Shown piece by piece: positions 32,963 to 40,205 of a DNA stretch of 50,417 bases; position 1 is the first letter of the stretch, and every line of letters begins with the position of its first letter. This DNA is from an uncultured Oscillibacter sp. (lineage in GTDB: Bacteria; Bacillota; Clostridia; Oscillospirales; Oscillospiraceae), in the NCBI GenBank assembly GCA_910579435.1, contig CAJTVF010000014.1:1-50417 (forward strand), read 5' to 3'. Made by a program: the position numbers and the translations under genes. The notes beneath the pieces were generated by a model. It was not told the origin of the DNA and did no database searches. It saw nothing but the letters and a program-made list of their open reading frames with translations.

Positions 32963-35017
32963 ATGGCAGAGGAATATTACAGCCTCCCGGAGGCCCCGGT
33001 TTATAACGCAGAGGAAATCAGAAAAATCCAGGACAGCGACCCGGTGCGGGCCAGCACTATCGTCAACCCAGTGGTGGAGCGTCTGATCGAGAACACCCAC
33101 GCCGTCAAGCTGCAGGCCGATGATAACACAGCGGCCATCGGCAGGGCGCTGGGCGTGGCCGAGGACGCCGATGACAAAGCGGAACGCGCCCTCCGGGCCG
33201 CCCAGCAGGCCGCCCAGGACGCAGCCGGTGCCAGGCTGTCGGCAGATCAGGCCATGGTGGCCGCTGACGCCGCCCTGGAGGCCATTACGAAGCTGGCCAA
33301 TACCATCGACGCCATCCCCTCGCAAAACGGCAGCCTGACCTATACGGGCAGCGCACAGACGCCCTCCTGGAACAGCTTCAACCCTGATGCCCTGGAAATC
33401 GGCGGGGATACCTCCGGCATCAATGCTGGGACCTACACCGCCACGTTCACCCCCAAGGAGAACTACACCTGGGGCGATGGCACCAACGATGCCCGGTCTG
33501 TGACCTGGACCATCAGGCGGGCGGCTATCGCCGCCGCGCCGGTCCAGAGCGGGAGCCTGACCTATACCGGCCAGGCGCAGACCCCCAGCTGGAGCAACTA
33601 CAACACGGCCCAACTGACCATCAGCGGCACCACCAGCGCCACCGAGGCCGGGAGCCACAGCGCCATGTTTACCCCCACAGCGAACTATCAGTGGAGCGAT
33701 GGCAGCACGGCGGCCCGGTCTATCTCCTGGACTATCGGGCGGGCCGTCATCACCGGCACCCCGGCGCAGAGCGGGAGCCTGACCTATACCGGCAGTACAC
33801 AGACCCCCAGCTGGAGCAACTATGACAGCGCCCAGCTGACCATCGGCGGCACGGCCAGCGCCACCAACGCCGGGACCTATTCGGCCTCCTTTACTCCCAC
33901 CGCCAATTATCAGTGGTCTGACGGGAAAACCGCCGCGAAGTCGGTAAACTGGACCATCGGCAAGGCAGCGGGCAGCCTGTCCCTGAATAAGACCAGCATG
34001 ACCCTGAACGGCTCCACCAAATCCAGCACCATCGCGGTGACACGGGCTGGGGACGGCGCGGTGAGCGCCACCTCCAGCAATACCAGCGTGGCCACCGTCA
34101 GCGTGTCCGGGACCACGGTCACAGTCACCGGGAAAGCCTATGGCACGGTGACCATCACAGTCAGGGTGGCGGCGGGGACCAACCACACGGCCCCGGCAGA
34201 TAAGACCTGCAGCGTGACGGTGAATGTGTTCAACACCAATATCTCCAGCAACAGCTGGGCCGCAATCAAGGCCGCCAGCGATGCTGGGGAGGGTGCCAAC
34301 TTCTGGAGCGTGGGCGATACTAAGCCCATTGTTATCAACGGGAAGGTGGGGAATTTCACCTTCTCCAACCTGACCATTAACCCCTTTATCCTGGGCTTCA
34401 ATCACAACAGCGCCAAGGAGGGAACGAAGCGCATTCACTGGCTGATCGGGAAGATCAGCGGGAAGATGGTGGGACTGTGCGATGATAGGCACAACAGCAA
34501 TTCTACGAATAGCGGTTATTTTCAGATGAACACCAGCAACACCAACGCGGGCGGCTGGAAGGACAGCTATATGCGCAAGACGCTGCTGGGTAACAGCAAC
34601 ACGCCCACCAGCCCTTTGGCCAACAGCCTGATGGCGGCACTGCCCTCCGATCTGCGGGCCGTCATGAAAGCCGTGACCAAGTACACGGACAATGTGGGAA
34701 ATGCCACCGGCCACACAGCTGGGAATGTTACCAGCACCAGCGATTACCTGTTCCTTTTGTCGAACTATGAAGTACAAGGTAACGATGGCTATGCAAATAG
34801 CTATGAGAAAAACTCTCAGGCTCAGTACGACTATTTTAAAGCAGGTAATAGCAAGGTGGCTTATAAGCACAGCACCACAGGTACAGCCGTGTGGTGGTGG
34901 CTGCGGTCCCCCTATTACAGCGGCATCAATCGCTTCTGCATTGTCCACACGGACGGCGCCTACAACTATAACAGCGCTTACTACTCGGCTGGGCTGCTGC
35001 CCGGCTTTACTGTCTAA
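32963..35017 (+). CDS. DGR-target tail fibre protein with variable C-type-lectin-like tip
   Basis: The 684-residue receptor-binding candidate has an N-terminal region with an Ala-rich coiled coil (about residues 45-118). Three exact-period repeats of 74 residues start at residues 122, 196 and 270 (GSLTYTG..QTPSW...). A Big_2 Ig-like domain follows at about 345-425, then a DUF6273 domain from about 430 that ends in WWWLRSPYY...AYYSAGLLPGF. DUF6273 adopts the formylglycine-enzyme/C-lectin fold used by known DGR targets. Its last 120 coding bases are the variable repeat. The Avd, TR and RT genes follow. The receptor is unknown. Confidence 0.92.
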   Translation: MAEEYYSLPEAPVYNAEEIRKIQDSDPVRASTIVNPVVERLIENTHAVKLQADDNTAAIGRALGVAEDADDKAERALRAAQQAAQDAAGARLSADQAMVAADAALEAITKLANTIDAIPSQNGSLTYTGSAQTPSWNSFNPDALEIGGDTSGINAGTYTATFTPKENYTWGDGTNDARSVTWTIRRAAIAAAPVQSGSLTYTGQAQTPSWSNYNTAQLTISGTTSATEAGSHSAMFTPTANYQWSDGSTAARSISWTIGRAVITGTPAQSGSLTYTGSTQTPSWSNYDSAQLTIGGTASATNAGTYSASFTPTANYQWSDGKTAAKSVNWTIGKAAGSLSLNKTSMTLNGSTKSSTIAVTRAGDGAVSATSSNTSVATVSVSGTTVTVTGKAYGTVTITVRVAAGTNHTAPADKTCSVTVNVFNTNISSNSWAAIKAASDAGEGANFWSVGDTKPIVINGKVGNFTFSNLTINPFILGFNHNSAKEGTKRIHWLIGKISGKMVGLCDDRHNSNSTNSGYFQMNTSNTNAGGWKDSYMRKTLLGNSNTPTSPLANSLMAALPSDLRAVMKAVTKYTDNVGNATGHTAGNVTSTSDYLFLLSNYEVQGNDGYANSYEKNSQAQYDYFKAGNSKVAYKHSTTGTAVWWWLRSPYYSGINRFCIVHTDGAYNYNSAYYSAGLLPGFTV
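33326..33991 (+). repeat. Three tandem 222-bp repeats coding Ig-like fibre modules
   Basis: Units start at 33326, 33548 and 33770, each exactly 222 bp (74 codons), with conserved GSLTYTG, QTPSW, NAGTY/EAGSH and NYQWSDG positions. They probably form rigid beta modules in the fibre shaft and could expand or contract by recombination. Confidence 0.85.
34885..35004 (+). repeat. DGR variable repeat (VR)
   Basis: This 120-bp segment at the 3' end of the fibre gene matches the template repeat at 35711-35830 without gaps. All 12 differences are at A in the template; the first base beyond (35005 C, template A) is a likely 13th. Altered codons: 653, 654, 655, 657, 660, 662, 666, 669 and 671. The invariant 3' end CTCGGCTGGGCTGCTGCCCG fits the initiation-of-mutagenic-homing region. 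Confidence 0.95.
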
Positions 35018-35044
35018 TCCTCCGCAGAGTATCCAGCCCCTATC

Positions 35045-35125
35045 CCACCCGCGCAAGCGGGTGGCCCACCGGGGCCACGCCCACCGGCCCGACAGGGCCG
35101 GAACATGGAGGGCGCGTAAGCGCCC
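35045..35125 (+). promoter_or_regulatory. Three consecutive hairpins downstream of VR
   Basis: Three perfect hairpins with 4-base loops: CCACCCGC-GCAA-GCGGGTGG (35045-35064), CCGGCCC-GACA-GGGCCGG (35084-35101) and GGGCGC-GTAA-GCGCCC (35110-35125). A hairpin or cruciform with a GC-rich stem and a 4-base G-R-N-A loop just after VR promotes homing in the BPP-1 DGR. The middle one fits that loop rule. They lie 40-120 bases from VR, farther than in BPP-1. Confidence 0.6.
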
Positions 35126-35149
35126 GACGCGATTTTTATTTTTGACCCT

Positions 35150-35177
35150 TTGTATTGCGCCCCGTTTGTGGTATACT
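35150..35177 (+). promoter_or_regulatory. Candidate promoter for avd-TR-RT
   Basis: An extended -10 (TGGTATACT, with TATACT at 35172-35177) lies 33 bases before the avd start, with a weak -35 (TTGTAT at 35150-35155, 16-base spacer). It would let the retroelement be expressed independently of late transcription. Confidence 0.5.
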
Positions 35178-35210
35178 CAGGCGAGAGATTATGACGAAAG
35201 GGGTGAAAAA

Positions 35211-35675
35211 ATGTCGGTGCTTTTGAATCGGCGCGTCACCAGCAAGGCCGACTTCGTGAACGTAGCCAGTGAGATTTATGATGACACCATCGCGTTTCTA
35301 ACGAGATTGTCGGCCCGGTATTCCCGGCTGATGGCGGAGCCGATTGCGATGCTGGCCGGGGAGGTAGAGGACTTTGCGGAAAAGGCAAACAGCATCTTCC
35401 CCTCAGACCCACAGCGGATCGACCTGCGCATAAGGCACCTCTTGGAGGCCAGGGCCTCCCTGATGGCGCTGGATGTGCGGCTCAATAAGTGCTATCGTAT
35501 CATGAGCAAAAACCCGGAGGGGTGCTTTACCACCTCCACAGGCAGAACGGTGGACGCCAGGGAGGCGGCAGAGAAGCTGGAGGCGATGGCAGATAATCTT
35601 GGGGCCAAGATTGACCGTGAGAACGACCTGCTGAAGGGCCAGATCGAGTCAACAAGTAAGCGCCGGAAGAAATAG
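35211..35675 (+). CDS. avd: Avd-like DGR accessory variability protein
   Basis: The 154-residue, all-helical basic protein lies between VR and TR, as Avd does in the BPP-1 DGR. Helices at about residues 12-45, 47-58, 66-98 and 114-142 fit the four-helix-bundle (bAvd) family, which binds the reverse transcriptase and template RNA as a pentamer. It ends in SKRRKK. The ATG at 35211 follows GAAAGGGG. Family assignment rests on length, helical pattern and context. Confidence 0.82.
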   Translation: MSVLLNRRVTSKADFVNVASEIYDDTIAFLTRLSARYSRLMAEPIAMLAGEVEDFAEKANSIFPSDPQRIDLRIRHLLEARASLMALDVRLNKCYRIMSKNPEGCFTTSTGRTVDAREAAEKLEAMADNLGAKIDRENDLLKGQIESTSKRRKK

Positions 35676-35710
35676 AGATCGCTTGGGTGTACTTCTGATA
35701 ATTTACTGCG

Positions 35711-35830
35711 AGCCGTGTGGTGGTGGCTGCGGTCCCCCTATTACAACAACAACAATAACTTCTGCAATGTCAACACGGACGGCAACTACAACAATAACAA
35801 CGCTTACTACTCGGCTGGGCTGCTGCCCGG
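35711..35830 (+). repeat. DGR template repeat (TR)
   Basis: This noncoding copy of the VR lies 826 bases downstream. It contains 12 AAC/AAT codons where VR has varied codons, grouped as runs of AAC and AAT. Transcribed RNA from here would be copied by the reverse transcriptase with adenine mutagenesis and replace VR. The match ends where a 9-bp inverted repeat begins (35832). Confidence 0.95.
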
Positions 35831-36056
35831 ATTTTACGAAAATACGAGGTCAAACGGAGTAACGATTGTGAAAGACGACCTTCGTAAAAGGAGAAGTACT
35901 TCCCTGGGTTTCAATCCCTAAAACTGCCCTTTGATGCCCCTGCACGGACGCTTCTTGCATGGCGTGGGATGTGCCTGACCACGTTTCATGTGCCGGGGCA
36001 ACGCAGATTTAGACGGCACCCGACAAGACAACTGTACGGAGGGCGAATACTTTATT
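35831..36056 (+). ncRNA. TR-RNA 3' flank (spacer) with inverted repeat
   Basis: TTTTACGAA (35832-35840) pairs perfectly with TTCGTAAAA (35881-35889) across 40 bases. The first arm starts 2 bases after the TR core. In the BPP-1 DGR the RNA just 3' of TR folds back to prime cDNA synthesis, so this is the expected place for that structure. No gene is supported here. Confidence 0.6.
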
Positions 36057-37229
36057 ATGACCAGCCAGGAGCGCCGGGAGGCGCGATACCAACGCCGCAA
36101 AGCAAAGCGGCAGGCCAAAAGGGAAGCCAGGTGCGCGGCCCTCGGCCCCATCGACAAGGTGTTTTCCTATCGAAAAATGTTCTTCTACGGACGCCGCTGC
36201 TGCAACGGAGTCCGCTGGAAGCAGTCAACGCAGAATTTTGAATTGCACCTGTTTTCCGGCACCGCCAGACGCCGGAGGGAGGTGCTGGAGGGCCGCTGGA
36301 AGCCCAGGAAATGCACCCATTTTACCCTGCGTGAGCGGGGCAAGGTGCGGCCCATCGACGCGCCCCACATCACGGACCGGCAGGTACATAAGACGCTCTG
36401 CAACGAGGTCTTGGTGCCTCTCTATAATCCCAGCATGATCTATGACAACGGGGCCAGCCAGCGGGACAAGGGCCTGCACTGGCATTTCCGGCGCATCAAG
36501 GACCAGCTGCACTGGCACTTTCGCCGGTGGGGCCGGGAGGGCGCTGTTGGGCTGATAGACCTGAAAGGCTTCTTTCCCAACGCTCCGCGCTGGAGCATCT
36601 ACCAGCGGCACCAGCGGCTGATTACTAATCCTGACCTGCGCTGGCTGGCTGATACGGTGGTCCGATACGCCCCCAGCACCGCGCCGGAGCGTGGGATGCC
36701 CCTGGGTGTGGAGCCGTCCCAGCAGGAGATGGTAGCCCTGCCCAGCGCAGTGGATAACTGGCTGAAGTGCCAGAAGGGCATCCATTGCGCCGGGCATTAT
36801 ATGGATGACTATTACATCATCATGCCCGATGTGGAGCAGCTGAAGGCGGTGATCCGGGAGATGGTGCGCCGGTTCGAGACCATGGGTATCCGGGTGAACA
36901 AGCGCAAGTGCCGGATCATCCCTCTTACAAAGCCCTTCCGCTGGTGTAAGGCCCGGTTCACCCTGACGGAAACCGGGAAGATCAAGGTCAACGGAAGCCG
37001 GGACGGGATCAAACGGGCGCGGCGCAAGCTGAAGTTGTTTTATCGGGAGTTCAAGGCTGGCAAGCGTCCCCTAAAGGACGTGGAGCAGTACATGAACTGC
37101 CAGAGCGCGTACTATAAAAACTTTAACGACCATGGGCGGCTGCTTCGCCTGCAGCGGCTGTATCATGCAATCTTTTTCGGAGGTGGACAATGTTCAGGAT
37201 CACAAAAAACGGGGCCAGCGTCGACATGA
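36057..37229 (+). CDS. DGR reverse transcriptase
   Basis: The 390-residue protein has a basic N-terminus and RT motifs in order: VRPIDAPHITDRQVHK, the metal-binding D168 in LIDLKGFFP, LGVEPSQ at 216-222, and YMDD at 248-251. LGxxxSQ replaces the QGxxxSP of other RTs and marks DGR enzymes. It lacks maturase or RNase H domains. The ATG at 36057 is preceded by GGAGGG; an upstream in-frame ATG at 35988 has no good site. Its end overlaps the next gene by 40 bases. It would copy TR RNA with adenine-specific errors. Confidence 0.95.
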   Translation: MTSQERREARYQRRKAKRQAKREARCAALGPIDKVFSYRKMFFYGRRCCNGVRWKQSTQNFELHLFSGTARRRREVLEGRWKPRKCTHFTLRERGKVRPIDAPHITDRQVHKTLCNEVLVPLYNPSMIYDNGASQRDKGLHWHFRRIKDQLHWHFRRWGREGAVGLIDLKGFFPNAPRWSIYQRHQRLITNPDLRWLADTVVRYAPSTAPERGMPLGVEPSQQEMVALPSAVDNWLKCQKGIHCAGHYMDDYYIIMPDVEQLKAVIREMVRRFETMGIRVNKRKCRIIPLTKPFRWCKARFTLTETGKIKVNGSRDGIKRARRKLKLFYREFKAGKRPLKDVEQYMNCQSAYYKNFNDHGRLLRLQRLYHAIFFGGGQCSGSQKTGPAST

Positions 37230-37819
37230 CCGAGGCCCCGACCTACATCAAACAGCATAGCAATGGCAGCTTTGTCCTTTGCCCGGAGCCGGAGGCTTCG
37301 GGCATTGCCTTTGCCGGTTCAGTTTATCATCTGCTGGGCCGGGAGCCGCTGGAGGGGGCCGAGTCCGTCATGCTGGAGGAGGTTGACGCTGGCACCGAGA
37401 TCACCAGGGCTAACGAGACCAACGGCATCGTGTTCGTGACCCTGGCCGAGTCCGGGGGCATCGACGCTGCCACGGCAGCGGAACACGCCGACCTGTTTGC
37501 CGAGTGGGCCTATCCCATCAAGTACAAGGAGGGGCAAATCCGCAGGTATGGCGGGGCGCTTTATAAGTGCGTTCAGGAACATACCTCACAGGCCGACTGG
37601 ACGCCCGACAGCGCCTCCAGCCTGTGGGCGGGTACATCCGACCCTGCCGAGGAATGGCCCACCTGGAGCGCCCCTGTGGGGGCGCACGACGCCTATTCTG
37701 CCGGGGCCAAGGTAAGCCATGGGGAGAAGCACTGGATCAGCGACCAGGACGGCAACGTGTGGGAACCGGGCGTCTATGGCTGGACCGAGGCCGTGGAGGA
37801 GCCTGGCGATGGAGCATAA
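37190..37819 (+). CDS. Tail protein with C-terminal carbohydrate-binding module
   Basis: The 209-residue protein starts inside the RT gene. The C-terminal 90 residues have two CBM5/12-like segments (YGGALYKCVQEHTSQADWTP and GAKVSHGEKHWISDQDGNVW), which bind chitin-like or peptidoglycan sugars. The N-terminal half is unassigned. It could sit on the tail tip. Confidence 0.75.
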   Translation: MFRITKNGASVDMTEAPTYIKQHSNGSFVLCPEPEASGIAFAGSVYHLLGREPLEGAESVMLEEVDAGTEITRANETNGIVFVTLAESGGIDAATAAEHADLFAEWAYPIKYKEGQIRRYGGALYKCVQEHTSQADWTPDSASSLWAGTSDPAEEWPTWSAPVGAHDAYSAGAKVSHGEKHWISDQDGNVWEPGVYGWTEAVEEPGDGA

Positions 37820-38219
37820 CAGCTATATCGCCAGGAGGCGGGCCAGATTCTCAGGTATTGGCGGCATCCTGGTGAATATCCCCTATGGGACGGCGCTGGA
37901 AGCCAGGGAGGGCTTCATCCTTTTTAAGGGGCGGCCCGTATGCGCGGTCACCAGCCAGAACGCCTACGACCATTTCAGCCAGAACGACGATGGCTGTGGC
38001 CGGGAGCGCGGGACGCTGGTGGCCACAATTATCTCCTGCCTGGAACGGCGGGATGATGGCTACCAGGCCCGCTGGGATAAGGTGTGGGGCGATCCCCTGT
38101 GCCAGAAATACAGAAGGCCGGAGCATGAGGACTTCTGGCTGTGGAACTATGATTTTTTCAATGCGCCGGTGGTGGACCTCTACCACATCGCCCGGCTGAT
38201 CGGGGCGCGGGCGCAGTAA
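37809..38219 (+). CDS. Unknown late phage protein
   Basis: The 136-residue protein overlaps the previous gene by 11 bases, with GGAGGAG ahead of its ATG. Motifs such as GGILVNIPYGTALEAREGFI and CGRERGTLVATIISCL recur in tail regions of related prophages, but no function is known to me. It is the last gene before a terminator. Confidence 0.6.
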   Translation: MEHNSYIARRRARFSGIGGILVNIPYGTALEAREGFILFKGRPVCAVTSQNAYDHFSQNDDGCGRERGTLVATIISCLERRDDGYQARWDKVWGDPLCQKYRRPEHEDFWLWNYDFFNAPVVDLYHIARLIGARAQ

Positions 38220-38230
38220 GTTCAGATAGA

Positions 38231-38256
38231 AAGGCTGCTCACAGAGCGGCCTTTTT
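38231..38256 (+). terminator. Intrinsic terminator after the tail module
   Basis: AAGGCTGCTC and GAGCGGCCTT pair with one wobble around ACA and run into TTT. It separates tail genes from lysis genes. Confidence 0.75.
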
Positions 38257-38389
38257 ATATTGCCTTTAAAAGCCGTTTGAAAGGAGGCGGTGGCCTATGT
38301 CCCACTGATGGTTGACGGGTGCTGGAGCGGGGACGGCGCGGCTTCAGCGCAGCCCAGGGAGCGCCGAGAACAACGAAAGGAAGATGCAC

Positions 38390-38803
38390 ATGGAAATCTA
38401 TGAGATCATCGGTAAGCTGCTGGCCGCCTTTGTGGTGGGCCTGGTTGCCTACCTGGTGCCGAAAGCCAGGGCCTGGTTTGTGGCCAACACTGACAAGACC
38501 GCCCAAGAGCGGATCAACCAGCTGGTCACCGCTTTCGCCAGGGCAGCGGAGCAGCTGTTCCACGACACGGACCCCTCCGGGGCCAAGCGCCAGCAGTTTG
38601 TCAGGGAACAGCTGTCTGCCTTGGGCATTGAGATCACCGAGGCCGTTATTAACATGATCGAGGGCGCAGTGTGGGAAATCAACACGGAAACCAAGAAAGC
38701 CCAGGTGCAGACCAAGGAGATCGTTTCCGCAAATGTGGACGCCCTGGCAGAGGCGGTGACGCAGGAGGTGCTTGCCCGACTGCCGGGGCAGACACATGAA
38801 TAA
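38390..38803 (+). CDS. Holin (LLH family-like)
   Basis: The 137-residue protein has one N-terminal membrane helix (about residues 7-24) followed by long amphipathic helices, as in LLH-type holins. It directly precedes the endolysin, overlapping it by 8 bases. The ATG at 38390 sits 8 bases after AAAGGA; the ATG at 38384 is too close. Confidence 0.75.
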   Translation: MEIYEIIGKLLAAFVVGLVAYLVPKARAWFVANTDKTAQERINQLVTAFARAAEQLFHDTDPSGAKRQQFVREQLSALGIEITEAVINMIEGAVWEINTETKKAQVQTKEIVSANVDALAEAVTQEVLARLPGQTHE

Positions 38804-39779
38804 ACGGCCTGTTTCCTATCTCCAGACCGACTCCCGGTGGGCCAAGAAGCCCTACCGGGTGCCGGGGGAGAACAGCACCATCGGGGACTCCGGGTGCGGC
38901 CCCACCGCCGCCGCCATGCTGATCGAAACGCTGACTGGCAAGACCTACACCCCGGAGGACGCCTGTGCCTGGTCTGTCGCCCATGGGTATAAGGCCCTGA
39001 AGGCGGGGACCTATTACGCCTACTTCGCGCCGCAGTTTGCAGAGTTTGGCATCAAGTGTTGGCAGCTGTCCTGGACCAACGGCTACCACAACCCCAAGGC
39101 CAAGGTCCACGACCAGGCCCTGGAGTATCTGAAGCAGGGCTACTATCTGATCGCCCTGATGAAGAAAGGCACCTGGACTGGCGGCGGCCACTTCGTGGTG
39201 GTTTGGTGGGCAGATAATAAAATCCGCATCAATGACCCGGCCAGCACCAGGGACAAGCGCCTGAACGGGGACCCGGCAACCTTCCGCAACGAGGCCGCCT
39301 ATTATTGGGTGGTGGATGCCAGGGCCTACAACAATGGCGGCGGGGCTTCTCCCGCAGTGCCGGAGTACAGCACTTATACTGTGAAGGCCGGGGACAGCCT
39401 GTCGGCCATTGGGGCCAAGACGGGGGTGGACTGGAAAACCATCGCCGCCCTGAACGGTATCAGCAGCCCATACACCATCCACCCCGGCCAGGTGCTGAAG
39501 CTGGCCGAGAAGCCCAAGGAGGACGATAACATGGACCAGGATAAGTTCAATAAGATGTTTGAAACGGCGATGCAGCAGTACCGCCAGAGCCTGCGGGATA
39601 ACGACTGCGGCGAGTGGAGCCGGGCGGCCCGGCAGTTCGCCGTGGACCAGGGCATTTTCGCCGGGAGCGGCACCATGGCCCCGGATGGCCAGCCCAACAT
39701 GATGTGGGAGGACCTTCTGACCCGTGAGCAGTGCGCCCAGGTGCTTTACCGCTTCGCTCAGAAGTTCAACCTGGTATGA
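38796..39779 (+). CDS. Endolysin: C39-like peptidase plus LysM
   Basis: The 327-residue lysin has a C39-like cysteine peptidase domain (C34 in SGCGPTAAAM, H132 in GGGHFVVV, then INDPAS) that should cut peptide cross-links. A LysM motif follows at about residues 190-235 (YTVKAGDSLSAIGAKTGVDW, HPGQVLKLAE). The C-terminal 85 residues resemble an SLH-like module (ARQFAVDQGIF, LTREQCAQVLYRFAQ). No amidase domain is present. Confidence 0.88.
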   Translation: MNKRPVSYLQTDSRWAKKPYRVPGENSTIGDSGCGPTAAAMLIETLTGKTYTPEDACAWSVAHGYKALKAGTYYAYFAPQFAEFGIKCWQLSWTNGYHNPKAKVHDQALEYLKQGYYLIALMKKGTWTGGGHFVVVWWADNKIRINDPASTRDKRLNGDPATFRNEAAYYWVVDARAYNNGGGASPAVPEYSTYTVKAGDSLSAIGAKTGVDWKTIAALNGISSPYTIHPGQVLKLAEKPKEDDNMDQDKFNKMFETAMQQYRQSLRDNDCGEWSRAARQFAVDQGIFAGSGTMAPDGQPNMMWEDLLTREQCAQVLYRFAQKFNLV

Positions 39780-40117
39780 CCATCACCGTAGGCGGTAAGA
39801 GGTCCCGGAGCCGCAAGAAAACCAAGCGCACCGACTACTCCAAACAGATGATCACCGATATCCGGGCGCTGCTTTGGGTGGTGACGGTGGGTGGGCTGCT
39901 GCTGGCCGCCTACTGCATCCGCACAGGTTACACCGGGGCGCTGCCCTGGTTGAGTGCCATGGTGGGGCTGCCCTGGACCGCTCACGGTGTGGTCTGCTCT
40001 AACTATCTCAGCATGGCCAAGTCTGACCACAGGCGGGGCGGGATCACCTTTGAGAGCGCGAAGGCCAAGGACTTCTCCCAAGTGGCCGAGGAGGGCGAAA
40101 ACAGCCCCCCAATTTAA
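39776..40117 (+). CDS. Small membrane protein in the lysis module
   Basis: The 113-residue protein has a very basic N-terminus, two membrane helices (about residues 29-46 and 54-73) and a polar tail. It overlaps the endolysin stop by 4 bases. It may be a second holin or antiholin. The evidence is topology and position. Confidence 0.6.
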   Translation: MTITVGGKRSRSRKKTKRTDYSKQMITDIRALLWVVTVGGLLLAAYCIRTGYTGALPWLSAMVGLPWTAHGVVCSNYLSMAKSDHRRGGITFESAKAKDFSQVAEEGENSPPI

Positions 40118-40123
40118 CAACAT

Positions 40124-40148
40124 AGGGGTGCGGGTAGGCCGCACCCCT
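40124..40148 (+). terminator. 10-bp hairpin after lysis genes
   Basis: AGGGGTGCGG and CCGCACCCCT pair around a 5-base loop, 7 bases after the stop at 40117. There is no T-tract, so termination is probable only. Confidence 0.55.
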
Positions 40149-40205
40149 CCTGTGATTTATCCGAGGATAATGCCCCTTTAATCATTATCAGAAAGGGTAG
40201 ATCAC

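Noticed and set aside
33326..33991. CRISPR-like or noncoding tandem array
   Set aside because: The period is 222 bp, in frame, and the units code conserved protein modules without spacers.
32942..35056. A 704-codon minus-strand open frame opposite the fibre gene
   Set aside because: It is a mirror of a GC-rich coding strand with repeated low-complexity Gly/Ala/Pro content and no ribosome-binding site. The plus strand has clear domains.
35142..35177. Promoter using TTGACC (35142) with TATACT (35172)
   Set aside because: The spacer would be 24 bases, too long for a sigma-A promoter; the extended -10 with a weak closer -35 is more likely.
35715..35921. A small protein encoded by the template repeat
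   Set aside because: It is an open copy of the VR frame with only a GTG and no ribosome-binding site; the region is template RNA.
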